A stretch of 64,000 bases of DNA, taken from contig CM066912.1 in assembly GCA_033964015.1 (NCBI GenBank), forward strand, positions 18,153,073-18,217,072. The letters run 5' to 3'. Below are positions 1 to 11,276 of this stretch, one piece after another (the first letter of the stretch is position 1; every line of letters starts with the position of its first letter). Source of the DNA: Scolanthus callimorphus. Taxonomy: Eukaryota; Cnidaria; Anthozoa; Actiniaria; Edwardsiidae. The notes beneath the pieces are model-generated. The model was not told the DNA's origin. It did not search any database and worked only from the letters and a program-made list of their open reading frames with translations. Made by a program: the position numbers and the translations under genes.

Positions 1-204
1 ACTCTATTGAGTTTGCCTCCAAATTGCCTCTACCCTCAAGTATTCGTTACAATCATTCTAAAATAATATAAATATTCTGAAATTCTACTTAAATAATAAC
101 AATAATAATAAAATCTAAAATGTTAAAAGGGCAACATATATTTAAATATCTATACTATTATAATCTGGTTGTCTGCGCAAACGTTTCTGATTGGCTAAAT
201 CGTC

Positions 205-985
205 CGCACTCACTCCGTTTAGCCCTGAAGCTTTGCCGCCAAACGAAGTTCACAAACCTGAAGTGAAGGTGGAATCCTCGACAGTGGGCGTGTTTTGGTT
301 GGAAAGGATTCACCCTGGGCTAAGTTCTAATTCAAGCGATTTCTTAAGCGAGGGACAAAGCTGCCATCGCCGCCATTTTAAAATCTCCCACAGAAACGAA
401 CTCAGCTCGCACAGCCGAAAGCACCATAGTCATCCAAACCTAAATGGTTCTGTCACAAATTACTTGCAGGAATGTGCAGGGATAATTCTTATTCGAAAGC
501 TTTAAGCTGAGAAAATTTTTCATTCAGCCTGAACAAACGTACACCACCGTACACCGCCTTGCTTTCCTGGGCGCGGGCTAAGGCGAAATGCCACACGACA
601 CAAAGCGAAGCCATGAATAATATTCTCTAAGTATAAATCCTGACGCTGTATCGCAAAACGAAGGACACAAACCAGAAAAGAAGAAGGAAATCTCTCCGGT
701 GGGCGTGTTTTTGTTGGAAAAGATTAATCTTTGGCTAAGTTCCAATTCAAGCGATGCGAGGGACAAAGCCGCCATCGCAGCCATGTTGAAATCTCCCACA
801 TAAACTAAAAAAGAACTCAGTTCCCTTAGCCAAAAGCACCATAGACATTCAAACCTAGATGGTTCTATTACAGATTACTTACATTTGTGTGCAGGGATAA
901 TTCTAATTCGAGAACGATTTGAGCTGAGAAAAATTCATTCAAGTTTCAACAAACTTACACCTGACACTGCCTACACAGCGCGCGC
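205..985. repeat. Two diverged direct copies of a ~360-bp sequence
   Basis: The stretches about 205-560 and 625-985 follow each other in the same order with many matching blocks: GGGCGTGTTTT, GCTAAGTTC, AATTCAAGCGAT, GAGGGACAAAGC, AAATCTCCCACA, AAAGCACCATAG and GTGCAGGGATAATTCT. They differ by many substitutions and small gaps. Short ORFs on both strands are not conserved between the copies, so I see no gene. Bases 1-200 are AT-rich with nothing recognisable. Confidence 0.7.
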
Positions 986-1239
986 TAAGTCATGAATGAT
1001 ATTCGTCTAAATATTCCTATGATAAACTAAGAAATTTCTTAGAAAAATTTAACTTTACCTGTTTCTAACCTTCCCTTACTGATAAGCATACAAACAATTC
1101 CGAAGTCAAATAGTTTGTAATTTTAGCGGGTTCTTAGACAGACTTGAGAACCGGACAGGCTCACCAAGACACACGTGCGTCATTTTCGCAAAACCAAAAT
1201 CAGGGAGACCATGTTTTCACAAGTGATTTAAAACGAGCT

Positions 1240-1515
1240 AAGTTATGTACTTGCATATTTCTTGGCAGATGTATTAAAAAGAGTTGGTGCAGCTGCCGAA
1301 AATGATCTGCCACCCAGAGTCTTTTTTGTCCTTGCGGATACAGGCTGAAGGGGAATTTCATCATTTCTGCGCAATGAGTACGCACTCGGTTTCCTTATTC
1401 TAATTAGGTCAGATATGTAGCTTGTTGCTTTGAATGTTAAAATCAGTATGTTGAATTGGATTCTGTCTCTTACTTTAAGCCAGTGGAGCGACTGCAACAC
1501 AGGTGTAATAGAGCA
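1240..1515 (-). pseudogene. 3' fragment of a LINE reverse-transcriptase ORF
   Basis: The minus-strand reading frame contains ITPVLQSLHWLKVRDRIQF, then LIRIRKPSAYSLR and a TLGGRSFSAAAPTLFN block. This order is the typical C-terminal tail of reverse transcriptases of CR1/L2/Rex-type LINEs that are very numerous in cnidarians (family knowledge, recalled). Only the last ~90 residues remain; the catalytic palm is absent. The fragment is cut on its 5' side by the fold-back at 1507-1685. It is a dead 5'-truncated insertion, not a host gene. Confidence 0.7.
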
Positions 1516-1685
1516 GATTTCGTATGACTGTGACAAGTGGCGCGGTCGGCGCGGTACTGTCGCGGTGGCGGTACGGAACCTGGCCTGCTGTAGATGGAAT
1601 GAAATCGCCAATGAAATCGCGTAGTCGCGGCGCGGAACAGCTTTGTGGCGGTACTTTTCACAGTCACACGAAATCTGCTCTATGT
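1507..1685. mobile_element. Fold-back (MITE-like) element inside the LINE fragment
   Basis: The left end ATAGAGCAGATTTCGTATGA returns in reverse complement at about 1664-1685 (cacacgaaatctgctctat), and the inner arms pair in part (GCGCGGTCGGCGCGG against CGCGGCGCGG). The middle is GC-rich. It lies across the point where the LINE ORF loses its match, which suggests insertion into the LINE. Confidence 0.55.
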
Positions 1686-2089
1686 GCATGCTTTGCTGTT
1701 CCCGTAACCAGCCTGGCGGCCGGTTTGAACACGTTGTAGTTTAGATATTGCATTGATCATGCAAGGAGACAAAAGGGACTGAACTAATAGCGAAATGGGA
1801 AAATATTTGTCAACTCTCTGTTGCTAGTGTAGCCCACGATGGAAGAGAGAATCTATTTTTTCAACTCAATCAATCAATCGGTCATTTACAAGCGTAACCA
1901 TAAATTCCAGGGTGATCGTTTTAAACTTCATTGAAATTCCAGGCTGGGTATTCCAAGCCGGGCTCCTCAAAAGGGATGCATTTGTTATAACAATAAATAG
2001 TCCGAAACGTTAGCATAAATCTTGGTCTGTTTCCTTCTTTCTCTCTATTGATAAGAATAAACCATGCAGTAAGAAGTGTGTATGATTGG

Positions 2090-2130
2090 AGTTCCGCTTT
2101 AGGCATTGTCTAAATCTACATATTATGAAA
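2090..2130. mobile_element. Isolated end of the pearl-like (CRE-satellite) element
   Basis: The sequence tccgctttaggcattgtctaaatctaca matches, with few changes, the hairpin end of the element at 14516-16015 (ggagctccgcttttagcc...ggctaaatctatatatta) and the solo end near 33433-33470. It lies at the point where the GIY-YIG reading frame stops making sense, so it probably interrupted that element. Confidence 0.5.
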
Positions 2131-2133
2131 ATA

Positions 2134-2280
2134 CGGTGCCCTGTGGTACGCTCGCGCAGTTTCTGTGTAGTATTGCCTACATACTGAATACCGCACACGT
2201 AGCCAGGCACACCACACCTCTGGAAGCACAAATAGACACGCAACCTACATTGTAGGTGCGGTCATCGACGTGGCTTGTGA
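2134..2280 (-). pseudogene. Fragment of a GIY-YIG endonuclease ORF, Penelope-like retroelement
   Basis: On the minus strand CGIQYVGNTTQKLRERTTGH reads as the GIY-YIG core (here G-I-Q-Y-V-G) and the following R/H positions of the C-terminal endonuclease of Penelope-like elements. About 30 residues before it are cysteine-rich (VYLCFQRC). Beyond the GH the frame runs into a transposon end and matching stops. No reverse transcriptase domain is seen nearby. Remnant only; a cellular GIY-YIG protein is unlikely given the breaks. Confidence 0.5.
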
Positions 2281-2439
2281 AAGAAACGCCTGATGATAAT
2301 AAATTGCATGTCGAACACAGGGATGGGTACCCAATACCTGTCCCCGGTACAGTAGTGGCGATATGTCTGCGTCGATATAACATATAGATTAGGCGCGGGC
2401 CTATATCAAAACATGGCTTGATGTTTCTCTCCATATCTC

Positions 2440-5190
2440 TGATCTCCGCCTTACTTACTTACAGGTATCAGTATCCCAACAATGCACTTTAATTCTTAGA
2501 GCTTGAGAGTATAATGGCGCAGATCGATGCCGGCCAGGTCGATTTTTCGTTCCTTCCTGAGCAGCCTAAAGGTATGTTTGCACGAAAATGCGTTCAAACA
2601 CAGCATCGTTAAGGAACAAATAAAAGTAATCGACTCTCTTCCTTGTTCCTTTGCTAATCCCAAAAGCCACGAGTTAAAAAACAGGTTCATTTACCTCTTC
2701 CCTGCACGCCTTTGGGCGTCTGTTAAAGACACATTTTCGAACATCTGTGTTTCATATCAATGCGAAGTCAGAAACGCCAAAAGAGGAGAAAGTTGCTCTT
2801 TCGGTGGTACATTACAGCATAGTATGCTCTACTAACCATGATTACAGTCACACTAGTAGACGAATGTGTGTCGCTAATAGCATTCTACCCATTTGGCAAG
2901 TGTGTCAAATTTAAGTTAGAACTGTAAGTAATATTTTACAAACAAAATAGAAAATGCATTTTATGTAATTCTGCGGATAAGATTTTGGAGACATTTCAGA
3001 TCTATATTATACACAAGTGCGCCGTCTCCTTTGTAACAAATTAGAAATGTTCCGATTTGCATTGCATGAGAGCTGATTTCATTTTCCCTTATATTTCTGA
3101 CTTCTTTTAAAGTGCATATGAAACGAAATCAATTTTTACATTATTCAACACATTGTTTTTAAAGAAGTAAGTACTGCAATTTTGAAAGAATTTCGGTAAA
3201 ATGCTGCGATGTTATGACCGTTCAAAGTTACGTATTTTGATGTGACCTCTGGCTAGCACATTAGGCATTTAAAATATCAGATGACACTGTTTCGTGACGT
3301 AATTTTGTTTCTACACTTACAAGGCGAGATTAAAGAAGATGACGAATTCGGCTTCTTATACCCTTCAGACATGCAGCAGGAAATTCAAATAAAGATTGCT
3401 TAGGGAAAACATTTTTATCTACCTAACCAACCAGTTTTGAAAGGTTTATAAGACTTCTATAGTATGCAAGTTAGGTTTTTAGCGTGATCGCGCTCATAGT
3501 CTTTGTACACAAGCAAACAAAATGATGCGTCAAATTACATTACTCGCATGCTAATTAGCTAGCCACAAAACTCTTGACTTTGCGAGCGCATAGCTTCGCG
3601 GTTATTTATCAAATCTTTCTCAAACTTGGTCAGCATGTTTGTCTAATAATGATCTATCCAGAGATCCGAAAAACGATTTCGTTTCATATGCACTTTAAGT
3701 TCATTATAATCACCATTATTTTTGAAACCATAATTAATACACTAATATAAATGAAATATAGTTTATATAATAATACGGATGAAATGTCGATAAAGTCCAG
3801 CAGACATCATCTTGTTCGTTCCATGGCCCTGTGATGTCAAGTATTATAGATGAAATGAAAATTCATGTCATTCCCTTTCCAGCCTCGAGAATCCTTACGC
3901 TAGCTATTTAATAAAGACTAATTGCAGCTTATAAGTATGATGGGTACATTACAGGATTCTTGCATTTCTTCTTCGAAAAAGTGTTTAATAGGCAATGCCT
4001 TGTTCACATTATCAATTATTTGCACATAATACGAGGAGCCTTTCAATATTTCATACCGTATACCATGTCATAAGCTAATGCGCCTTTCAATGATTACTAA
4101 AGGTAACAGTAAATGTACATTCTTTTAAAAAACAAAATAAAGGTTTTCGTGGCTCCAACTATTTGCAAATCATAAAAAAAAATGTTATACTAAAAAGCCA
4201 ACCGAGAAACAACTGCACTTATGTATTCTAGCCACCGGCTACTCCTCCAAAGTGCACATCTTATCCAAGGTGTGCAAATATATAATATTCCTCATTCTTT
4301 GTCAATAAAATCCTGATGCATTGTGCTTGTATTGAAATATCGCCATCCATTGGGTGAAGCAGAGTCAAATCTCAGCACGTCACTCATTATATGAGCCAGG
4401 GAACCTGATTAGTGAGCCGTGATGCTGAAAAAGGTATCCACTTCTTCTTTCAAATGGCTATTTTCCTGCTGAAAAAAAAGAACTTGAAATATTGGATTTC
4501 TAAACATGCGTCTAAAATTCTATTTCGCTTGTTGTTGTATCCTTTCACCGCCGGCCTGTGTCCGAGTTTGTCATAAGAACACCATTTGCTGATTATATTC
4601 AAGCTAACATCGGAGATGTTTTTAAAAGGCACAAAAAAAATAATCCCTTTAAGGGCCATTAGGGAAGGCTATCACTGCGAGTAGGGACTCTAATTTGCTC
4701 AAAGGAGAGTGAAAATATAGTGTATGAATGGCCTCCGAATTAGGTTCATTTCTAATGTGCCTCTGAAGTAATGACATGCATTAAAACGAGCCGCGAGGAG
4801 TCTCAAGTTAGACAAGCCTAATTGAAGCCTGTTAAGATTAACATCACCGCCATGAATATATCTATTATCTTGGAATCGTTCTTTGCATGGTTCTTATCTT
4901 AAGAAGATTTGGCCTACACTTTATGTTTTTCAGTGAGGAGAGGGCCTTAATTCTGACCAATGACTGTTGAATGAGGGGTCTGCTTTAGAGAATAGAATGT
5001 TTACATAAACTAGATAATAGCTAGCGCATCTGCAAGTCAACCGAAAAGTTTTAATGATAGCCAACTCATTAGCAACTTCCATCTTGGCGCTCTATAGTAC
5101 CTTGTAGTGAAAGGAAAGCTTAACCTGGATGGTACAAATTTAAAAGTTACGATATCATTTCAATCTAACGCCGAATGAACTCTCCACAAA
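2440..5190. other. AT-rich intergenic DNA upstream of the GPCR
   Basis: No ORF here shows a recognisable domain. The 102-codon plus-strand ORF at 2527-2835 has no motif I know and overlaps an equally open frame on the other strand. No strong repeats were seen. The last few hundred bases presumably hold the GPCR promoter and any 5' UTR exons, but I see no defined promoter element. Confidence 0.5.
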
Positions 5191-5193
5191 CCA

Positions 5194-6180
5194 ATGGAAA
5201 ATTCATCCACCTATGGCGACGACGGCAGAATTGTTTTGACTTTAAGCACTGAATTTCGAGTGCCATTATTTTGTGTATTGGCTGTGGAGTTCCTGGTGGG
5301 CATTTTCTCGTGTGGGAGTGTGGTTGTCATTTACTGGAAAAGAAGACATGTGCGTAGTGTAGCCAACATGTTGATATCAAATTTAGCAACAGTTGACCTT
5401 CTGTTGTGCTGTCTGGGCATCCCTTTAACTGTTACAAGAATTGCAAAGTTTCCCGGCCACTCCGAGCTATTCTGTCTTGCTCATGAAGGAATGACCTCGG
5501 CCCTGCGAAATGCCTCCGTTTTGACATTATTGTTGATATGTTTTGATCGGTTTGAATCCATAACGAACCCTTTTCGTAGGAAACTGAACTTCACAAAGGC
5601 ACAAAAGGCCCTTGTTGTTCTGTGGATGTTTACATGGCTCAGCTTTACAATTCCCTTTATTGAATACGGCATCAGAAAACAGGAAGTTCTCTCGTGCTTC
5701 ACTCCTTGCGTGATCATGTTTGGAGAACTACACGCGTATAAATTCAGGCTCTACTACCTTCCTGCGTTTTTACTTGCCACGCTAATAAGCCTCCCCTGCT
5801 ATTGGAAGATTTCTAAAGCTGCCTTCTCAAGGATACACATTCAAGCTATAGTCGTTAAGACTTCAATGTTTATTGGTCAAGACTTTCATAGAGCGACCCA
5901 GACGAACTCAAGGCAAAGAGAATGGCGTGTGGCAAAAATGACGGGTGCAATTATGTGTTCAGTGTGTATGTTATGGCTACCATACATGATACTGACTTGT
6001 GCAATGTACTTTATGCAAATAACTGAAGTCCTGCCGAAACTCGAATTGACATTTTTAATTTTTGGTTATCTAAACTGTACACTGGATCCGCTATTATATG
6101 CATTTACAAAGCAGAAGTTCCGCAACGCTTTCTGGAGGACTTTGCCAAAGTTTATCCAAAGAAAAAGATCGAACAGATAG
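5194..6180 (+). CDS. Class A (rhodopsin-like) G-protein-coupled receptor, orphan, single exon
   Basis: A complete 328-residue open frame with seven hydrophobic segments: TM1 ~24-48, TM2 ~57-80, TM3 ~95-117, TM4 ~137-156, TM5 ~185-206, TM6 ~247-272, TM7 ~285-305. Class A landmarks are present: SNLATVD in TM2 (Asp68), Cys94 at the top of TM3, Cys168/Cys172 in loop 2 as disulphide partners, CMLWLP in TM6, a basic helix 8. The E/DRY motif is FDRF (118-120) and NPxxY is DPLLY (299-303), both common variants. Asn3 sits in an N-glycosylation sequon (NSS) in the short N-terminus. Intronless receptors of this kind are expanded in cnidarian genomes. The ligand cannot be told; an amine or neuropeptide receptor is possible. 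The frame is undisrupted, so the gene is probably functional. The start is the first ATG of the frame, about 20 residues before TM1. Confidence 0.9.
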   Translation: MENSSTYGDDGRIVLTLSTEFRVPLFCVLAVEFLVGIFSCGSVVVIYWKRRHVRSVANMLISNLATVDLLLCCLGIPLTVTRIAKFPGHSELFCLAHEGMTSALRNASVLTLLLICFDRFESITNPFRRKLNFTKAQKALVVLWMFTWLSFTIPFIEYGIRKQEVLSCFTPCVIMFGELHAYKFRLYYLPAFLLATLISLPCYWKISKAAFSRIHIQAIVVKTSMFIGQDFHRATQTNSRQREWRVAKMTGAIMCSVCMLWLPYMILTCAMYFMQITEVLPKLELTFLIFGYLNCTLDPLLYAFTKQKFRNAFWRTLPKFIQRKRSNR

Positions 6181-6255
6181 AAGAGTACGGTGAAACGGAA
6201 CTTTTATTAATTGGCGTAATATGTTTTTTTTCAAAATTGCCTCTGGCGTTGAAAA

Positions 6256-6261
6256 AATAAA
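6256..6261 (+). terminator. Candidate polyadenylation signal of the GPCR gene
   Basis: AATAAA about 76 bases after the GPCR stop codon, in AT-rich DNA. Position and sequence fit a canonical poly(A) signal; no transcript evidence. Confidence 0.45.
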
Positions 6262-7438
6262 AAGAACTCCGACCTGGCTTTGTAAATACTGAAAATGAAA
6301 AGTTACTCTCTATAATCTTTTCAACGTAAACAAAGCGCCAGCGAAATTGGAAAAATTTGAATATTTGTATTCAATTCAACTGGAATACTTCCAGAAGGGA
6401 CAACATAATATGAGAGCATTCAACGAGGAAGGCAAACATAGAGCCAGATTTCATTTAACGGGACCTCTTCCTTCTTACCCCAGATATTCGAGAGGTTGGT
6501 TTTATTGAATTTTCAACCTGAAAAAATGGACAAAAATGTGAAAATCTGCCACAGAAGAGCTATAAGTCTAATGCCTATTTCTTTTTTTAAATGCACAGAT
6601 ACACTCGCGAAAAACTGTCACTCAAATTTAATAATTACTGTACTGCGTGTGTTAGTGCATTAGGTAGAATATACTATAAGACACAAATAACAAGTTCAAT
6701 ATATAGTTTATTAGTGAAGTTTGACAAATGAAAAAATAAAAGAATATTCCTTGAATTTAATTATTGTTCCTTGTAAAGCGTATTTTTTTACTTTCATACA
6801 GATGTATGAAAGTCAAACACGCTTCAACCCTGAAATACAGATGTAAAATAGGCTATAAGCCAGCTTGGGCATTTGAAGTGCTTTCTGACAAAGATCCATT
6901 GTTTCCATGCGAAATTTAATTCAAAAGTCCTAAATATTTAATGCGTTGGCTGTAGAAAAGAGAAAATTATCGCCATAGCTTGCATGTTGAGATGGATTTG
7001 CAAAATAAAGCCGTGTTTCCTCCCCAGTATCGGTACCAAGTCAATAAATGGCGAAAATACAAATATCTTGATGGGTAGTGCATTCCAAACATAACCCTTT
7101 ATTTACCAGTAAAATACAAAAATAAGAGATGGTATTTGCAATAAACAAACGTATCAATAAAAAAGGCAAGTAAAGTTACGCCATGCATAATAAGTGCAGT
7201 GTGCTGTAATTACCTACCGCAAGTATGGAAAGATTAAAACCAAAACGGCTTACGATTTGCCGGCCTGCTGCTCATCTTGGCATACTTGCTGACACACTAC
7301 ATGTACTCAATATTCAAGTAATTTCCTCTAGCGTGTTTGGTGAAAGTAAAGAAATGCCGCGCCGTAAGACTGGGATAGGTTATCTATAAGGGAGAGAAAG
7401 AGTGCACGAATAACGAACTTAACACCGGGGAAAAGGGA
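6262..7438. other. AT-rich intergenic DNA
   Basis: I see no coding exon or clear repeat here apart from short AT-rich tracts and a small ACTTTCATACA/TGTATGAAAGT hairpin near 6790-6815. Confidence 0.4.
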
Positions 7439-7446
7439 GATCAAAC

Positions 7447-7894
7447 CCCCGGGGGTGGACTCCCATATTTTTTGACCGGGGATGATCGTCGTATCTTTTA
7501 GGGGTTAAAATCACGTTGGTTTGGTCTCTTTTTGGGGTGATCTTGATCTTTAATAAATTTTAGGCAGATTGGTATCTTTTAGGGCCGAAACTGTGTCCAA
7601 ATTGCTTTTTCTCATGATGGTGCTTCTAAAAACCGTGTAAGAAAGAGAGATTATTCGATGAGAAGACGATGAATTAGAAACAAACACGGAAATGTCTTCA
7701 TGGGTATTTTTCCCCTGTTACCTGTGTCCTTCGCGCCTACTTGGCACATAAGACCTCATCTTTTAGGGTATCTTTTAGGGTAATAATTTTTTTGAGCCAC
7801 GCTATGGCCCGCCATGTTTGGTATCTTTTAGGGGTGAAACTGAAAATTTCCGACGATCATCCCCGGTCAAAAAATATGGGAGTCCCCCCTCCGG
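7447..7894. mobile_element. Non-autonomous hAT-like DNA transposon with internal TTTTAGGG repeats
   Basis: The ends are inverted copies: CCCCGGGGGTGGACTCCCAT followed by a run through ATTTTTTGACCGGGGATGATCGTCG on the left, and the complement ending CCCCCCTCCGGG on the right, about 45 bp of terminal inverted repeat. It is flanked by the direct repeat GATCAAAC (7439-7446 and 7895-7902), an 8-bp target duplication as made by hAT transposases. The interior has about six copies of ATCTTTTAGGG. No transposase. Related elements are at 17163-17470 and 37399-37672. Confidence 0.8.
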
Positions 7895-7968
7895 GATCAA
7901 ACCTCAAATATCGGTCGGTTATCATGTGAAAGGTTCGATGGGTCCTTGTCCTAATATAGTCAGTGTTG

Positions 7969-8220
7969 CAGGCCCGTAGCCAGGGAGTTTTTTGGGAGGG
8001 TGCTAATCTAGAAAAAGCGGAACAATGTGGTAGGAATTTATTAACCGCTAGTCAAAAAGCAAGTGTACGAAACTGGCTGTATGCCAGTGACCACAGTGTT
8101 GTGTTTGGCCCATTTTATAGTCACTAAAACAGTGTTTTCAAACCCTTAAATGTGGACCTTTTTGTCGTTTGGGGGGGTGCTTGCGCACCGCCGGAGCGGC
8201 CCCCTCTGGCTACGGGTCTG
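7969..8220. mobile_element. MITE with CAGGCCCGTAGCCAG-type ends
   Basis: Left end CAGGCCCGTAGCCAGGGAG is inverted at the right end (GGCCCCCTCTGGCTACGGGTCTG reading inward from 8220). Flanks share TGTTG, a possible 5-bp target duplication. The minus-strand peptide RPVARGGRSGGAQAPP over the right end is a translation of this repeat and turns up as a spurious piece in many cnidarian gene models. No transposase. Confidence 0.7.
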
Positions 8221-8560
8221 TGTTGTGTGATTCGATAATAGTCACGTGACTTGTGACGTGACGACCACGTTGTGAAAGAGCAGACAGCGACCGGAGTTGT
8301 CAAGTTGTTATGTTTTGGATCAGTAAAACTATGAGCTCGATAGCTTGTTCTCTTTAGTTTTCTAAAACCAAGGAGGCTGCCAATTTTTCTTGAACCTGGT
8401 CTCTCAACTTTGGACGACCACAATTATTCTGAAATATTCTTACCTACGGATTTGAAATTTTGACAATTTACTGTGGAAAGATCAAAGCTCAAGATGATGC
8501 ACTATTTATCGTCATCAGAGTTTCCATAGCAACGAAACAGGGGGGGTCAATGTTTTTAAT

Positions 8561-8895
8561 TTCAGGTCGAAAAATCTGCTTATTCCATGTCTCTCAAGGC
8601 GAACGACAAATCTTGCGTGCAGAAAAGCCGTTGAAAAGCAATCATTCGAATGTCTAAAATCAAGCGACCACGTGATAGATTCAAAACAGGGTGCCCTCGC
8701 CTTTGATTGGCGAACGTAACAAAGCGAAAGCAAAAATCGAACCAATCAGAGGCGAGGGTAGCCTGTTTTGAATCTATCACATGGTCGCTTGATTTTAGAC
8801 GTTCGAATGATTGCTTTTCAACGGCTTTTCTGCACGCAAGATTTGTCGTACGACTTGAGAGACATGGAATAAGCAGATTTTTCGACCTGAAATTC
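8561..8895. mobile_element. Fold-back element with ~150-bp arms
   Basis: Left arm (from AATTTCAGGTCGAAAAATCT) and right arm (ending at GATTTTTCGACCTGAAATT) are near-perfect reverse complements over about 150 bp, with a loop of ~35 bp near 8712-8745. The 107- and 74-codon ORFs on opposite strands with the same peptide sequence are produced by this symmetry, not by genes. Confidence 0.8.
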
Positions 8896-8939
8896 CCAAA
8901 CAACTTAAGTTTTGCACCGTCGATTGGTTGAGATGAATA

Positions 8940-9430
8940 GTTCTATCCTTTCGCTATCGCCGAGTGGCGATTTTGAGCGGATTCGAGCGTTTGTTTCGAA
9001 TTTATGGCTGTTTTCGCTCGGGAGGTGTTGTCGAAGTCTCCAACCTTTGAAAGACATTATATAGAGGAGAGAGGGGTGAAATAAAAATCGCTAAAAACGG
9101 ACTCAAAACTCAAATTTATCGAAAGTACAGGATGACTGAATGAAAGTTTATTATTGTTCTATTATTTATCTTACAGAAGGGATATTTGATGACTCACTAC
9201 AGTCGCTAGCGAAGCAAAGGTTCATGTAAGTGAAGTCAATAACAAACATTACGGTATTGAAACCACTTCAGCTTTATCTGAAAATTATTATTTTAAACTC
9301 CCACGGAGCTTGGGGAACCTGTGGAACAACCCCTCTTAGGAAGGCAGGCATGTCATAAACTTGGAACCATTTCAAGAATAAACTCTGTTGAGACCAAAGG
9401 GATGAATTTTTACCAAGAGAAATTTCCCAA
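8940..9430. other. Intergenic DNA before the gypsy remnant
   Basis: No convincing exon or long repeat. It may contain the upstream part of the gypsy polyprotein in a badly decayed state, but I could not read any gag, protease or LTR sequence in it. Confidence 0.35.
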
Positions 9431-9439
9431 GCTGTTTAC

Positions 9440-11270
9440 TGGACTAGCTAGATTGTATTGAGGGAGACTATGATATCAAAGTAGAAGAGAATGTTGAGCC
9501 TTATAACCTCACTACACCTAGACGTATTCCCATTCCATTACTTCCAAAAGTGAAGGCTGAGATTGAAAGAATGGAGAGTTTGGGAGTGATTGAGAAAGTA
9601 GACCAGCCAACCAAGTGGTGCTCCCCGATTGTAGTTGTTCCCAAAAAGGGTGGGTCCTCTATGCGAATATGTGGGGACTTTGTTCAGTTAAACCAAGCTG
9701 TTCAAAGGGAAGTTCACCCTATGCCACTGATGAAACGCTCGCAAAGCTATCAGGCGCAAAGATTGTAACCAAACTTGATGAAAATTCAGGATTTTGGCAG
9801 AGAAAGCTGAGTGAGAATTCCAAATTACTTACTACATTCATTAGTCCATGGGGCAGATTTTGTTATCGGAGGCTCCCTTTTGGAATTTGTTCCGCTCCTG
9901 AACATTTCCAGAAAGTGATGCTGAGAGTGTTAGATGGCCTACCAGGTCAGGTGTGTCAAGTTTATGACATCCTAGTTTTTGGTGCTACCCAGTGCGAGCA
10001 TGATGAGAGTTTGATGGCAGTCCTAGAGAGGCTAGAGAGAGCCAATATAACACTTAACATAGAGAAGTGTGTGTTTTCCCAAGAGCGAGTCGAGTTCCTA
10101 GGTCATATTATTGTCAATGAGGGGATACAGATAGATCCGCGAAAGGTAGAAGCTATCAGAGAGTTGAAAGAGCCAGGTGACGTAGGCGAATTGAGAAGAT
10201 TTCTTGTTATGGTAAACCATCTAGGGAAATATGTTGTCAATCTCGCAGACAAAACCAAGCCACTGCGTGATTTGCTGAATAAAGATAGTGCATGGTTATG
10301 GGGAGACGCCCATCAGGAAGCTTTCAGCGATATCAAGCATGCACTCAGCACAGCGCCAACCCTAGCGATATACGATCCTGCAAAGGAAACCAAAGTTTCA
10401 GCAGATGCATCCTCCTATGGACTAGGCGCGGTATTGACACAACAAGCAGATGAAGACGGAAACTGGAAGCCTGCAGCTTACATATCCCGAGCTATGACAG
10501 ATACAGAACAGCGCTATGCTCAAGTAGAGAAGGAAGCACTAGCGACTACATGGGCTTGCGAAAGATTCTCAGATTACCTCATTGGCAAGACATTTCACAT
10601 AGAAACTGACCATAAACCGCTTTGTTTCTCTTTTAGGGTCTAAGAAACTAAATGAGATGCCACCCAGGATTCAGCGCCTGCGAATGAGGCTATTGAGATT
10701 TAAGTATACCATCTCACATGTGCCAGGTAAGAAGCTTGTCGTTGCCGACACATTGTCGAGAGCACCTCTCGATACATCAGAGCACAGAGGCTTACAAGAT
10801 GAAGAGATTGAGCTTTATGTTGATAGTGTTTTGAGTGAACTCCCAGCTATAGTGACAAAATGCTGGATGAAATTCGAGAGCGCCAGAGGGAAGACGATAT
10901 CTGTAGACAACTTGCAGTTTACTGTAAGGAAGGATGGCCAGATAAGAGACATTTCCCTGGTGTGCTTAGAGCATACTGGATGGAAAGGGGGAAATCACCT
11001 TAGTTCGTGGTCTTTTGATGAAAGGTCCCAGGCTTATTATCCCAGCAAGCATGAGGCTAGATGTGCTTGACCGGATCCATGAAGGACATCAGCGCATTAA
11101 CAAGTGCCGTGCTCGTGCTAGAGCATCTGTATGGTGGCCCGGAATCAGTAAGCAAATTGAAGACCTAGTACACGGTTGCAGACAGTGCGCCGAACACAGA
11201 AACCCAAGACCAGAATCCCTTATACCATCAGTAGTACCCGAAAGGCCATGGCAGATAATTACTAATTAAT
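9440..11270 (+). pseudogene. pol: Decayed Ty3/gypsy retrotransposon pol (reverse transcriptase, RNase H, integrase start)
   Basis: In order: the RT entry region (about 9500-9760; VIEKVDQPTKWCSPIVVVPKK), RT palm and thumb (about 9730-10240; LPFGICSAPEHFQ, VEFLGHII), RNase H (about 10340-10640; SADASSYGLGAVL, TDHKPL) and an integrase N-terminal zinc-finger part (about 11015-11260; GHQRINKCRARAR, CRQCAEH). The order RT-RH-INT is that of Ty3/gypsy. It is broken: reading-frame changes near 9725, 10625 and 10990; the catalytic YxDD box is reduced to YDIL so the aspartate pair is lost; the integrase DDE core, LTRs and gag are missing. It stops where the minisatellite at 11277 starts. It cannot transpose by itself. 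Confidence 0.9.
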
Positions 11271-11276
11271 AATAGT

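Noticed and set aside
8124..8423. Minus-strand ORF with RPVARGGRSGGAQAPP
   Set aside because: Translation of a MITE end; a known source of false gene models.
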